A stretch of DNA of 9,480 bases from Bacteroidia bacterium (GTDB taxonomy: Bacteria; Bacteroidota; Bacteroidia; NS11-12g; UBA9320): positions 1 to 9,480 of the forward strand of contig JABDQY010000283.1 in NCBI GenBank assembly GCA_013042025.1. The letters are read 5' to 3'. The notes below the pieces were generated by a model. That model was not told the DNA's origin. It saw only the letters and a program-made list of their open reading frames with translations, and ran no database searches. Positions 1 through 6,217 of the stretch are shown here, one piece after another (position 1 is the first letter of the stretch; every line of letters begins with the position of its first letter). Position numbers and translations under genes: made by a program.

Positions 1-597
1 GAGTGGGTGCAAGAAAATGGATTTACATCTGAAAATGTATGGTGCATTTTTCTGCCAGATCACTATCACTTTAATTGGGCAACACCAGCAGACAAAGCAA
101 TTACCCGGTTTGTTGATGAATACAATAAATTCTGGACAGAAGAACGAAAAAATAAAGCCAAAGCACTCAACCTTACAACAAAACAAGCCTGTATTTTAGC
201 AAGTATTGTTGATGGTGAAGCAATTCATGTAAGTGAGATGCCAACAATTGCTGGTCTTTACCTAAATAGAATGAGCAAAGGAATTTTGCTACAAGCAGAC
301 CCTACGGTTCTTTATGTAGTTGGAAGAGAGGGTAGAAGAAGAGTATTGAATAGAGACTTAAAAAAGGAGGATCCTTATAACACCTATTTAAATACGGGCT
401 TACCTCCAGGACCTATCTTTTTACCGGATAAGAGAGCAATAGAGGCAAGTATTAATCCAAAAAAGCACGATTACATTTTTATGTGTGCAAAGCCTGATGG
501 CAGTTTCAAGCACAATTTCACTGCAAGTTCAGCCCAACATCTTCGAAATGCGGCGGCATATAGACGCTCTTTAAATCGCCAGGGGATTATGCGGTAA
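1..597 (+). CDS. mltG: Endolytic murein transglycosylase MltG (YceG-like), 3' part
   Basis: MltG is an inner-membrane lytic transglycosylase that cuts nascent peptidoglycan glycan strands and is thought to set their length. Only the C-terminal catalytic part is here: the frame is open to the left edge, so the N-terminal membrane anchor and LysM-like region lie outside. Family landmarks run in order: PDHYHFNW (55-78), the catalytic segment ASIVDGEA with its Glu codon at 217-219, LQADPT (289-306), and YNTYLNTGLPPGPI (376-417), followed by the AKPDG-S-HNF stretch. Aligned by eye, that Glu corresponds to E218 of E. coli MltG, so the enzyme should be active. The usual EKE is DGE here, which keeps the catalytic residue. 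The C-terminus is of normal length. The 3' end overlaps the convergent SRPBCC gene by 11 bp. GTG at 7 is an internal valine and should not be taken as the start. Confidence 0.93.
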   Translation, partial: EWVQENGFTSENVWCIFLPDHYHFNWATPADKAITRFVDEYNKFWTEERKNKAKALNLTTKQACILASIVDGEAIHVSEMPTIAGLYLNRMSKGILLQADPTVLYVVGREGRRRVLNRDLKKEDPYNTYLNTGLPPGPIFLPDKRAIEASINPKKHDYIFMCAKPDGSFKHNFTASSAQHLRNAAAYRRSLNRQGIMR

Positions 598-1009
598 CCT
601 CAACCCGTTTTTTTAAAGCCCTATTCATTTCTTCAAATTCCAATTTTGTTTCGGAAATCAGTTTTTTCTTGAATAATGGCACTAAAATCCCATTGAATTT
701 TTCGGAGTGTACAAAAGTGGTAACACCTTCTTTTTCAATAAGTTGAAAGCGATGTTGGCCATCAAACAGTCCTTTAAAAAGTAAATGTCCGAGCCATTTT
801 AACTCTGAATTTTTCCGATAGACTTGAACATTCGGTTTAAAGGTCATTCCAGGAAGTTGAATTTCAATAGTTGCCCCCTCTTCTACATTTCCAATTAACT
901 TTTTAATAAATGGATTCCATTTGGGATAGGAATCAAAATCTGTGAATACCTGCCATACTTTTCCTGAGCTAGCGTTAATTTCAATGGTTGTTTTAATTTC
1001 TAGTGACAT
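587..1009 (-). CDS. SRPBCC (START-like) domain protein
   Basis: This is a 140-residue single-domain protein of the SRPBCC / polyketide-cyclase-like superfamily, whose members form a helix-grip fold with a deep hydrophobic ligand pocket. The opening (INASSGKVWQVFTDFDSYPKW, residues 11-31, then NPF) matches the family's strand, helix and W-NPF signature. The middle segment with FDGQHRF (82-88) and the C-terminal amphipathic helix (about 112-135) also fit. There is no signal peptide or membrane segment, so it should be cytosolic. The ligand cannot be predicted from sequence. The ATG at 1007-1009 is supported by the domain beginning only a few residues later. It lies 58 bp downstream of the Crp/Fnr gene on the same strand, with an FNR-type palindrome and a promoter-like element in the gap, so it is probably regulated by that factor or its paralogues. 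Its last 11 bp overlap the end of mltG. Confidence 0.85.
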   Translation of the reverse strand: MSLEIKTTIEINASSGKVWQVFTDFDSYPKWNPFIKKLIGNVEEGATIEIQLPGMTFKPNVQVYRKNSELKWLGHLLFKGLFDGQHRFQLIEKEGVTTFVHSEKFNGILVPLFKKKLISETKLEFEEMNRALKKRVEVTA

Positions 1010-1027
1010 ATTCTATATTTTATATCA

Positions 1028-1035
1028 CAAAGATG
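1028..1035 (-). promoter_or_regulatory. Candidate -7 promoter element for the SRPBCC gene
   Basis: On the minus strand this reads CATCTTTG, matching the Bacteroidota -7 consensus TAnnTTTG at five of six fixed positions. Transcription would start around 1022-1024, giving a leader of about 14 nt before the ATG at 1009. The FNR-type palindrome centred at 1064.5 would then lie about 41 bp upstream of the start, the usual position of a class II activator site. The element alone is weak; the spacing to the palindrome is the main support. Confidence 0.4.
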
Positions 1036-1055
1036 AAGTCTATAAAAATGTAAAG

Positions 1056-1073
1056 TCTTGATCTACATCAAGA
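1056..1073. promoter_or_regulatory. FNR-type operator palindrome
   Basis: The sequence TCTTGAT-CTAC-ATCAAGA is a perfect inverted repeat with 7 bp arms and a 4 bp spacer. It contains the exact FNR consensus TTGAT-N4-ATCAA. It spans the stop codon of the Crp/Fnr gene and sits about 47 bp upstream of the SRPBCC start codon. The adjacent regulator has ExxSR in its recognition helix, the residues by which FNR reads TTGAT, so it is the natural candidate to bind here. The same palindrome could also fold as a weak RNA hairpin at the end of the upstream gene, but its stem is AU-rich and no clean U-run follows. Confidence 0.65.
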
Positions 1074-1640
1074 AATAGATTTGGCTCTTATTCTACTTAA
1101 TGTTTCAGGTGTCATGCCAATCATCGAGGCAATGTAATTTAAAGGAATTTGATTAAAAAGTTCCTTTTTATACGTGAATAAATGATTGTATCGTTCTTCC
1201 GCAGTCATAGATAAAAATGAATAGACACGATCTTCGAGTGTAATAAAGCATTTCGCGAGAAAACGTTTCTCGAGTTCAGGCCATATGGGAACAAGTTGCG
1301 GCAAGTCATGATATTCAGTTTTAGATAAACTGTGCAATTCAACATCACTTAAAGCTTGGATGTTCCATCTGCTGGGTTGATCAAAGATGAAGCTATTTAA
1401 CTCAGTTACTAGATCCCCATCTGTTGAAATCCATTGGGTTATTTCTTTGCCCTGGTCAGTAATTTTAAAGATACGAAGATTACCGCTTTTTATAAAGCTC
1501 AGTTGATTGCACTGTTTGTCTTCACGCACAAAAAAATCGCCTTTTATCATCTTAGTTGAAATAAATTTTTCAGAAAGTGTGGTTGCCTGATTACCAGAAA
1601 TCCCTAAATAGCTTTCAATTTTTTGCTCTAGTGGAGACAT
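1068..1640 (-). CDS. Crp/Fnr family transcriptional regulator
   Basis: This 190-residue regulator has a cyclic-nucleotide-binding-like beta-roll (about 25-115), a dimerisation helix (about 118-145) and a C-terminal helix-turn-helix (about 163-187). The recognition helix reads TPETLSRIR (177-185), typical of Bacteroidota Crp/Fnr proteins. Its E179-x-x-S182-R183 matches the ExxSR that E. coli FNR uses to read TTGAT half-sites, whereas CRP has a different set. Only two cysteines are present (C44, C131) and there is no N-terminal Cys cluster, so [4Fe-4S] oxygen sensing as in FNR is unlikely. The beta-roll also lacks an obvious CRP-type cAMP-binding signature, so the effector is unknown. It is divergent from the phosphate transporter across 85 bp and is followed by the SRPBCC gene, with an FNR-type box over its stop codon. 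The ATG at 1638-1640 gives a normal family length. Confidence 0.9.
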   Translation of the reverse strand: MSPLEQKIESYLGISGNQATTLSEKFISTKMIKGDFFVREDKQCNQLSFIKSGNLRIFKITDQGKEITQWISTDGDLVTELNSFIFDQPSRWNIQALSDVELHSLSKTEYHDLPQLVPIWPELEKRFLAKCFITLEDRVYSFLSMTAEERYNHLFTYKKELFNQIPLNYIASMIGMTPETLSRIRAKSIS

Positions 1641-1677
1641 CGAGTACGAAAATACGTTAAAAAGTTGCTGCTGTTAA

Positions 1678-1707
1678 TTTGAAATCCATAGTAGAATGCT
1701 AATTTTA
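1678..1707 (+). promoter_or_regulatory. Candidate promoter of the Na/Pi cotransporter gene
   Basis: TTTG at 1678-1681 is followed after 18 bp by TAATTTTA at 1700-1707. This fits the Bacteroidota promoter pair TTTG (-33) and TAnnTTTG (-7), with one mismatch at the last base of the -7 element and spacing in the usual range. Transcription would begin near 1711, about 15 nt ahead of the ATG at 1726. It lies in the 85 bp divergent spacer shared with the Crp/Fnr gene. I see no TTGAT-N4-ATCAA site in that spacer. Confidence 0.5.
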
Positions 1708-1725
1708 CGCGAAGTTTTCTGAAAT

Positions 1726-3507
1726 ATGCAGTTTGGTTTTTTTGAGATAATTACCCTTTTAGGTTCGCTGGGATTGTTCCTTTTTGGAATGCAATTAATG
1801 AGTAATTCATTAATGACCTTGGCTGGAGATAAGATGCGAACCTTTCTAGCTACCATGACTTCGAATCGTTTTCTTGCGGTGTTTACAGGATTTTTAGTAA
1901 CTACCGTAATTCAGTCTTCTTCCGCTACAACCTTAATGGTGGTGAGTTTTGTAAATGCTTCACTATTAACCTTAACTGAATCGATCGGAGTAATAATGGG
2001 TGCCAATATTGGTACTACTGTTACTGCTTGGTTGATAACAATATTGGGATTCAAAGTAAGTATGAGTGCAATTGCACTGCCGTTGGTTGGATTGGGATTC
2101 CTATTGGGTTTTTCAAAAAATTCTAGAACGAAGCACTGGGGGTCTTTTACGATTGGTTTTGCCGTTTTATTTATTGGTCTACAATTTTTAAAAGAAGGAG
2201 TACCCGATATAAAACAGAATCCTGAAGTCTTAGAATGGTTAAAAGCATATACTGATCTGGGATATTGGTCTGTTCTCATTTTCTTGGCAGTTGGAACGAT
2301 TCTGACTGTCGTCATCCAAAGTTCTAGTGCAACAATGGCATTAACATTAGTAATGTGTTATGAAGGTTGGATTCCATTTGACATGGCTGCGGCAATGGTG
2401 TTGGGTGAAAATATTGGAACCACAATAACAGCAAACTTAGCATCCATGGTGGCAAATTATAACGCCAAACGAACAGCAAGGGCTCATGTCATATTTAATT
2501 TATTCGGAGTAGTTTGGATGCTGATACTTTTCTATCCATTTATTAACGGAGTTGAGTGGTTTGTTACAAGAAATGGAAGTGCTTCACCGTTTTTACAAGC
2601 AGCTGCGGTTCCTGTTGCACTATCTGTTTTTCATACAGCATTTAATATAATCAATACGTTTGTTATGATTTGGTTTATACCATTCATTGAAAAAATCGTA
2701 GTAAAATTAGTTTCCAAGCCTCCAGAAAAAGTTATTGAATTGGGACAACCGAAGTATTTAAATGATAGTGCTTTGGATTATCCTGTTACTGCAATTAAAG
2801 CTTTACGTGACGAATCAAAGCGAGTATTTGAGGGTCCTGTATTTGAAATTATGGCACATGCCATTAATGTTCATCGTGGAGATGTGAAAAGTGAGTTTAA
2901 GTCGAAAGCGGTAGTTAAAGGGGCAAATAAAATCATAGAAGTAAATATCAATGAAGTTTACTATAACAAAGTAAAATATATGTATGGCTTAATTTTAGAA
3001 TTTGCAACTAAAATTAGTGTTCTTTTTTCATTATCTAAAAATGTATCCAACGAGGTAAACCAAATTCGGTTAGCAAACCGACATGTTGTTTTAGCAATAA
3101 AAGGTGCTGAAGAATTGCAAGGAAACATCGATAAGTATATGTTGACCGACAATAAAAATATTAAAAAACAATACAATCGACTGCGTAAGAAGATGGTTCA
3201 AGTGTTACGAGCAATTTATGTGAACCAAATTGACGATGGAATACAAGCCTATCTTACCAAGTTTAGTGTACTTAGAAACAAGATTACAGAGAATGACGTA
3301 CTAATAGACGGAACTCTTGATCATCTTATCCGTGATGGTTTAATCACAAGTGAGATGGCACTTTCGTTAGCAAATGATAACCGTAATATTGCCGAAATTT
3401 GTGTTCATCTTATGGACGCAGTGGAATTATTGTACATACAAAATGATCCTGTTTACAAAGAGCTTCCAGAGAATGAAGTTGAAGCACCAGTGCTCGAAGA
3501 ACAATAA
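1726..3507 (+). CDS. Na/Pi cotransporter family protein with PhoU-like C-terminal domain
   Basis: This is a 593-residue inner-membrane protein predicted to import inorganic phosphate with Na+. The membrane part (about 1-325) contains the two inverted Na/Pi-cotransporter repeats: QSSSATT (63-69) with GANIGTT (92-98), and QSSSATM (198-204) with GENIGTT (227-233). These paired QSSS and G-x-NIGTT motifs are the hallmark of the NptA/SLC34-like family and form the transport core. The remainder (about 345-575) is soluble, helical and charged, like the PhoU-type domain fused to many bacterial members. There is no cleavable signal; the first hydrophobic helix starts at about residue 8. Length is normal and both repeats are intact. 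It is a single-gene unit, with a divergent regulator upstream and a convergent helicase 23 bp downstream. Transport direction and physiological role (uptake or efflux of Pi) cannot be settled from sequence. Confidence 0.92.
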   Translation: MQFGFFEIITLLGSLGLFLFGMQLMSNSLMTLAGDKMRTFLATMTSNRFLAVFTGFLVTTVIQSSSATTLMVVSFVNASLLTLTESIGVIMGANIGTTVTAWLITILGFKVSMSAIALPLVGLGFLLGFSKNSRTKHWGSFTIGFAVLFIGLQFLKEGVPDIKQNPEVLEWLKAYTDLGYWSVLIFLAVGTILTVVIQSSSATMALTLVMCYEGWIPFDMAAAMVLGENIGTTITANLASMVANYNAKRTARAHVIFNLFGVVWMLILFYPFINGVEWFVTRNGSASPFLQAAAVPVALSVFHTAFNIINTFVMIWFIPFIEKIVVKLVSKPPEKVIELGQPKYLNDSALDYPVTAIKALRDESKRVFEGPVFEIMAHAINVHRGDVKSEFKSKAVVKGANKIIEVNINEVYYNKVKYMYGLILEFATKISVLFSLSKNVSNEVNQIRLANRHVVLAIKGAEELQGNIDKYMLTDNKNIKKQYNRLRKKMVQVLRAIYVNQIDDGIQAYLTKFSVLRNKITENDVLIDGTLDHLIRDGLITSEMALSLANDNRNIAEICVHLMDAVELLYIQNDPVYKELPENEVEAPVLEEQ

Positions 3508-3530
3508 GAATAAATTACATGTGTTTGTCT

Positions 3531-5324
3531 TTAGCGACGACGTCTACGTCCGCCACCGTGACTACGTCCACCGCCGCCTCTGTGTCCACCTCCGCCATCG
3601 CTAGATGGTCTTCTTTTTCTTCGCTCGCTTCGACCAGCTCCACTTGGTTTTGGTTTACTTTCTTCAACAGATACAGGTCTTCCATTGTGTTCAACAGATT
3701 TCATTGCACGCTGTAATTCCTCTGTATGTCCACTCTCCATTTCAAAGAAGGAGAACATCTTCATAATTTCAATTTGACCTATTTCAGGTGATTTACCTTT
3801 AAGATTTGCGTTAATCATTCCCATTAATGTTTTAGGATCAAAACCATCTTTTTTCCCTTGATTAATGAAATAACGGGTCATATTCTCATCGGTACCTCTT
3901 CCTCGTCTTCGATCTCCTCTATCATTACCTCCTCTATCTCTACCTCTATCTCTACCTCTATCTCTGTCGCGACCTCTGTCTCTTCCACCTCTTTCTGCAT
4001 TTGCATTTAAGTCTGGAGCATTTCGATAGTATTCTGCAAAACGATTAAATTCAACTGAAACTACCTTTCGAATCAATTCTTCTTTCGTCATATCGTCAAA
4101 CATTTCTTGTATCTGTGGCAAGAAATTATCAATATGATCACTTTGAATTTCAGTATCTATAATGTTGCTGATTAGATTTAAGAGTTGTTTTTCACAAATC
4201 TCTTTTCCTCCGGGAATTTCAATTTGTTCAAACTTTCTACCTATTTTTCTCTCAAGATATTTCAGTTTAGAAATCTCGTTTGAGGTTAATAAAGAGATAG
4301 ACTGTCCTTCCTTACTTGCTCTTCCAGTTCTTCCACTTCGATGTACATAAACAGCATCTTCATCTGGAAGTTTATAGTTGATTACATGTGTGATGTCTTG
4401 AACATCCAAACCACGTGCTGCAACGTCAGTAGCAATCAATAGCTGTAATTGTCTGTTTCTGAAACGTCCCATTACAGTATCTCGTTGTGCTTGAGATAAG
4501 TCACCGTGGATAGCATCAGTGTTATACCCATCTTCAGATAGTTGCTCAGCAACATCTTTTGTTTCTGCACGCGTTCTACAAAAAACGATACCATATATAT
4601 CGGGATTAACGTCAACGGCACGCTTAAGTGCTGCATAACGATCACGACTATGAATTTTGTAATAAACGTGATGAACATTGGCATTTGCTTCTTGTTTGCT
4701 TCCAGCTGATATTTCTACCGGATCAGTCATGTATTTTCTAGATAACTTAACCATGTCTGGTGGCATGGTTGCAGAGAATAGCAAAGTTTGCTTGTCAGAC
4801 GGTGTTGTATCAAGAATTGCATCCAGGTCTTCAGCAAAACCCATGCTTAGCATTTCATCCGCTTCATCCAAGACTAGCCATTCTACTGAATCTAAGTGCA
4901 GGCGTTTACGATTAATTAAATCTAACGTTCTTCCTGGCGTTCCAACCACAATATCACAACCGTTTTTCAATTGTCTTAGTTGTTGGTCGATAGGTGCACC
5001 TCCATAAACTGGAACTACTTTTAACCCTCTGATGTGCTTAGAATAATTCTTTATGTCTTCTGTGATTTGAATACCTAACTCGCGAGTAGGGCTAAGAATT
5101 ATGCATTTAATTCCTTCTTTACTCGGGTCAATCTGATTGAGGATAGGTAAGCTGAATGCAGCTGTTTTACCCGTACCTGTTTGTGCAAATGCAATAAGGT
5201 CTTTTTTAGATTCTAAAACCTTTGGTAAGGCTAGCTTTTGGATTGGTGTAGGGTTTTCGTAACCCAATTCTTCAATAGCGGTTAAAAGTTCTGGTTTTAA
5301 CCCCATTTCTTTAAATGTACTCAT
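3531..5324 (-). CDS. deaD: CsdA/DeaD-like DEAD-box ATP-dependent RNA helicase
   Basis: This 597-residue helicase unwinds RNA duplexes with ATP; relatives act in ribosome assembly, cold adaptation and mRNA turnover. All core motifs are present: Q motif PTPIQ (25-29), Walker A AQTGTGKT (47-54), PTREL (79-83), TPGR (129-132), DEAD (153-156), SAT (184-186), ATDVAARGLD (298-307) and HRSGRTGR (328-335). After a helical dimerisation-like region (about 345-440) comes an RD/RG/RGG linker (445-478). A DbpA/CsdA-type RNA-binding domain (about 481-552) follows, and then a basic, Gly-rich tail ending in five arginines. This order matches E. coli CsdA (DeaD). The linker and tail look disordered and should bind RNA non-specifically. 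The ATG at 5322-5324 begins at the normal helicase N-terminus. A strong -7 element lies about 83 bp upstream, so it is probably transcribed independently of the methyltransferase gene upstream. Exact orthology to deaD is inferred from architecture only. Confidence 0.93.
   Translation of the reverse strand: MSTFKEMGLKPELLTAIEELGYENPTPIQKLALPKVLESKKDLIAFAQTGTGKTAAFSLPILNQIDPSKEGIKCIILSPTRELGIQITEDIKNYSKHIRGLKVVPVYGGAPIDQQLRQLKNGCDIVVGTPGRTLDLINRKRLHLDSVEWLVLDEADEMLSMGFAEDLDAILDTTPSDKQTLLFSATMPPDMVKLSRKYMTDPVEISAGSKQEANANVHHVYYKIHSRDRYAALKRAVDVNPDIYGIVFCRTRAETKDVAEQLSEDGYNTDAIHGDLSQAQRDTVMGRFRNRQLQLLIATDVAARGLDVQDITHVINYKLPDEDAVYVHRSGRTGRASKEGQSISLLTSNEISKLKYLERKIGRKFEQIEIPGGKEICEKQLLNLISNIIDTEIQSDHIDNFLPQIQEMFDDMTKEELIRKVVSVEFNRFAEYYRNAPDLNANAERGGRDRGRDRDRGRDRGRDRGGNDRGDRRRGRGTDENMTRYFINQGKKDGFDPKTLMGMINANLKGKSPEIGQIEIMKMFSFFEMESGHTEELQRAMKSVEHNGRPVSVEESKPKPSGAGRSERRKRRPSSDGGGGHRGGGGRSHGGGRRRRR
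3931..3984. repeat. 12-bp tandem repeat encoding Arg-Asp-Arg-Gly in the helicase linker
   Basis: The unit CCTCTATCTCTA occurs at 3931-3942 and 3943-3954. A third copy at 3955-3966 differs in its last base, and after a 6 bp interruption (TCGCGA) a degenerate fourth follows at 3973-3984. Being a multiple of three, the repeat keeps frame and encodes Arg-Asp-Arg-Gly on the minus strand. Near-identical DNA copies, not just similar amino acids, suggest recent slippage or duplication, so copy number may vary between strains. Confidence 0.8.
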
Positions 5325-5403
5325 TTTCTATATGTTGCGTTAGCAATAGAGCACATTTACGACGATTGTTTCATTTATCCGGAATGCTCCGCTGCCAAAT
5401 TTT

Positions 5404-5414
5404 GTGCAAAGGTA
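5404..5414 (-). promoter_or_regulatory. -7 promoter element of the helicase gene
   Basis: On the minus strand this reads TACCTTTGCAC, an exact match to the Bacteroidota -7 element TAnnTTTG (5407-5414) with an extension often seen in strong promoters of the phylum. I see no clear TTTG -33 element upstream. Transcription would start near 5400-5403, giving the helicase mRNA a leader of about 78 nt. The leader holds two small hairpins with 4 bp stems, at 5335-5346 and 5380-5391. Confidence 0.6.
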
Positions 5415-5490
5415 CGATTTTTATTAACTAGTTGGCTATGTAACAACTTAAGAAACAGAATAATAACGTTAAATTGATTGGATGAATACC

Positions 5491-6207
5491 TTATCCGATT
5501 AGTCGTTCGCAACAAATGGCCGTTGCAATTGCGGCGTTTAGACTCTCAGCTTTGCCAATTCTTGGAATGCTTACAGCTACTGGATTCAGTGCGTCCAGCA
5601 CTTCTTTTGATATACCGTTTGCTTCATTTCCAATAAGAATAACTCCAGCTTGCGGTTTATCCATTGTTCTAATATTTGCACCTTCAAGTAAGGTAGCGTA
5701 CACCTCTTTGTTTCTAAGCAACTCATCTAGATTACCTTCTACTAATTCTACTCTTAAAAATGAACCCATCGATGCTTGAATAGTCTTACTATTGAACATG
5801 TCAACAGAATTTTTCGAACAATAGATTTTCGTGATTCCGTACCAATCAGCAATTCGAATTATTGTTCCTAAATTACCTGGGTCATTAATGGTGTCTAGTG
5901 CAATTTCCCAATTCGATTCTGCTAACGTAGGACGTGCTATTTCCGCTATAGCCAATATTTCCTGTGGATTTTTTTGACCTGAAATTTTGTAGAATTCTTC
6001 TCGGCTTATACTATCACATTGAAAGTTTAAATTTTGATTATGCTGATCTGAAAAGCTTGATGTGCATAGTATACACTCCACAGTCCAGTCACTTTTTACC
6101 AATTCGTTTACAGATTTTAAACCTTCAACAACAAATAGACCATATTTTTGTCGAAATTTTTTAGAACCTAATTGTTGGTATTGTTTTAGCTTAGCTTTAC
6201 TTAACAA
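5491..6207 (-). CDS. TrmH/SpoU family RNA 2'-O-methyltransferase
   Basis: This enzyme is predicted to transfer a methyl group from S-adenosylmethionine to a ribose 2'-OH in tRNA or rRNA, using the trefoil-knot SPOUT fold. I place the start at a TTG (6205-6207), giving 238 residues that begin MLSKAKLK, as family members usually do. Earlier in-frame starts up to 6378 would add a poorly conserved stretch lying inside the divergent tamL coding region. The N-terminal L30e-like substrate domain shows VVEGLKSV (26-33). The three SpoU motifs are intact: DPGNLGTIIR (109-118), GNEANGIS (193-200) and IPRIGKAESLNAA (215-227). R118 is the conserved motif 1 arginine. The target nucleotide cannot be told from sequence, so no trmH or rlmB symbol is given. 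A perfect TAnnTTTG element sits just upstream, inside the 5' end of tamL. The helicase gene follows on the same strand after 166 bp but has its own promoter. Confidence 0.88.
   Translation of the reverse strand: MLSKAKLKQYQQLGSKKFRQKYGLFVVEGLKSVNELVKSDWTVECILCTSSFSDQHNQNLNFQCDSISREEFYKISGQKNPQEILAIAEIARPTLAESNWEIALDTINDPGNLGTIIRIADWYGITKIYCSKNSVDMFNSKTIQASMGSFLRVELVEGNLDELLRNKEVYATLLEGANIRTMDKPQAGVILIGNEANGISKEVLDALNPVAVSIPRIGKAESLNAAIATAICCERLIG
6143..6150 (+). promoter_or_regulatory. Candidate -7 promoter element for tamL
   Basis: TATTTTTG matches TAnnTTTG exactly and lies inside the 5' end of the divergent methyltransferase gene. It would place the transcript start near 6155, with a leader of about 63 nt before the TTG at 6218. 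No good -33 TTTG is seen, and such AT-rich octamers arise by chance, so this is tentative. Confidence 0.3.
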
Positions 6208-6212
6208 AGGAG
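6207..6212 (+). promoter_or_regulatory. Shine-Dalgarno sequence that fixes the tamL start
   Basis: AAGGAG is followed by a 5 bp spacer and then TTG at 6218-6220. Shine-Dalgarno sites are rare in Bacteroidota and the other genes here do not show one, so this supports the non-ATG start. That start also puts a lipoprotein signal peptide exactly at the N-terminus. The site shares base 6207 with the proposed start codon of the divergent methyltransferase. Confidence 0.65.
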
Positions 6213-6217
6213 ATAAT

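Noticed and set aside
1056..1073. The palindrome as an intrinsic terminator of the Crp/Fnr gene
   Set aside because: The stem is only 7 bp and AU-rich, it includes the stop codon, and the following sequence lacks a clean U-run. The exact FNR consensus explains it better, though a dual role is not excluded.
1911..2315. 134-codon minus-strand frame inside the Na/Pi cotransporter gene
   Set aside because: The plus strand encodes conserved transporter motifs across the whole stretch; the reverse frame has no domain features.
1911..2340. Repeated QSSSAT and NIGTT coding segments as a DNA repeat
   Set aside because: They are the ancient internal duplication of the Na/Pi cotransporter fold. Similarity is at protein level, not a DNA repeat.
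3519..3716. Ser/Thr-rich open frame on the plus strand opposite the helicase tail
   Set aside because: It is the antisense shadow of Gly/Arg-rich codons in the helicase tail, with repetitive composition and no recognisable domain.
4678..5007. 109-codon plus-strand frame opposite the helicase core
   Set aside because: It is antisense to conserved DEAD-box motifs and has no independent support.
5464..5471. TAACGTTA palindrome downstream of the methyltransferase gene
   Set aside because: It is an 8 bp AT-rich self-complementary sequence with no loop or U-run. It is likely chance and not a usable terminator or clear operator.
6062..6217. N-terminal extension of the tamL frame from an ATG at 6062
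   Set aside because: It lies wholly within the divergent methyltransferase gene, has no signal-peptide character, and would bury the lipoprotein signal that starts at the TTG at 6218, which has a good Shine-Dalgarno site.
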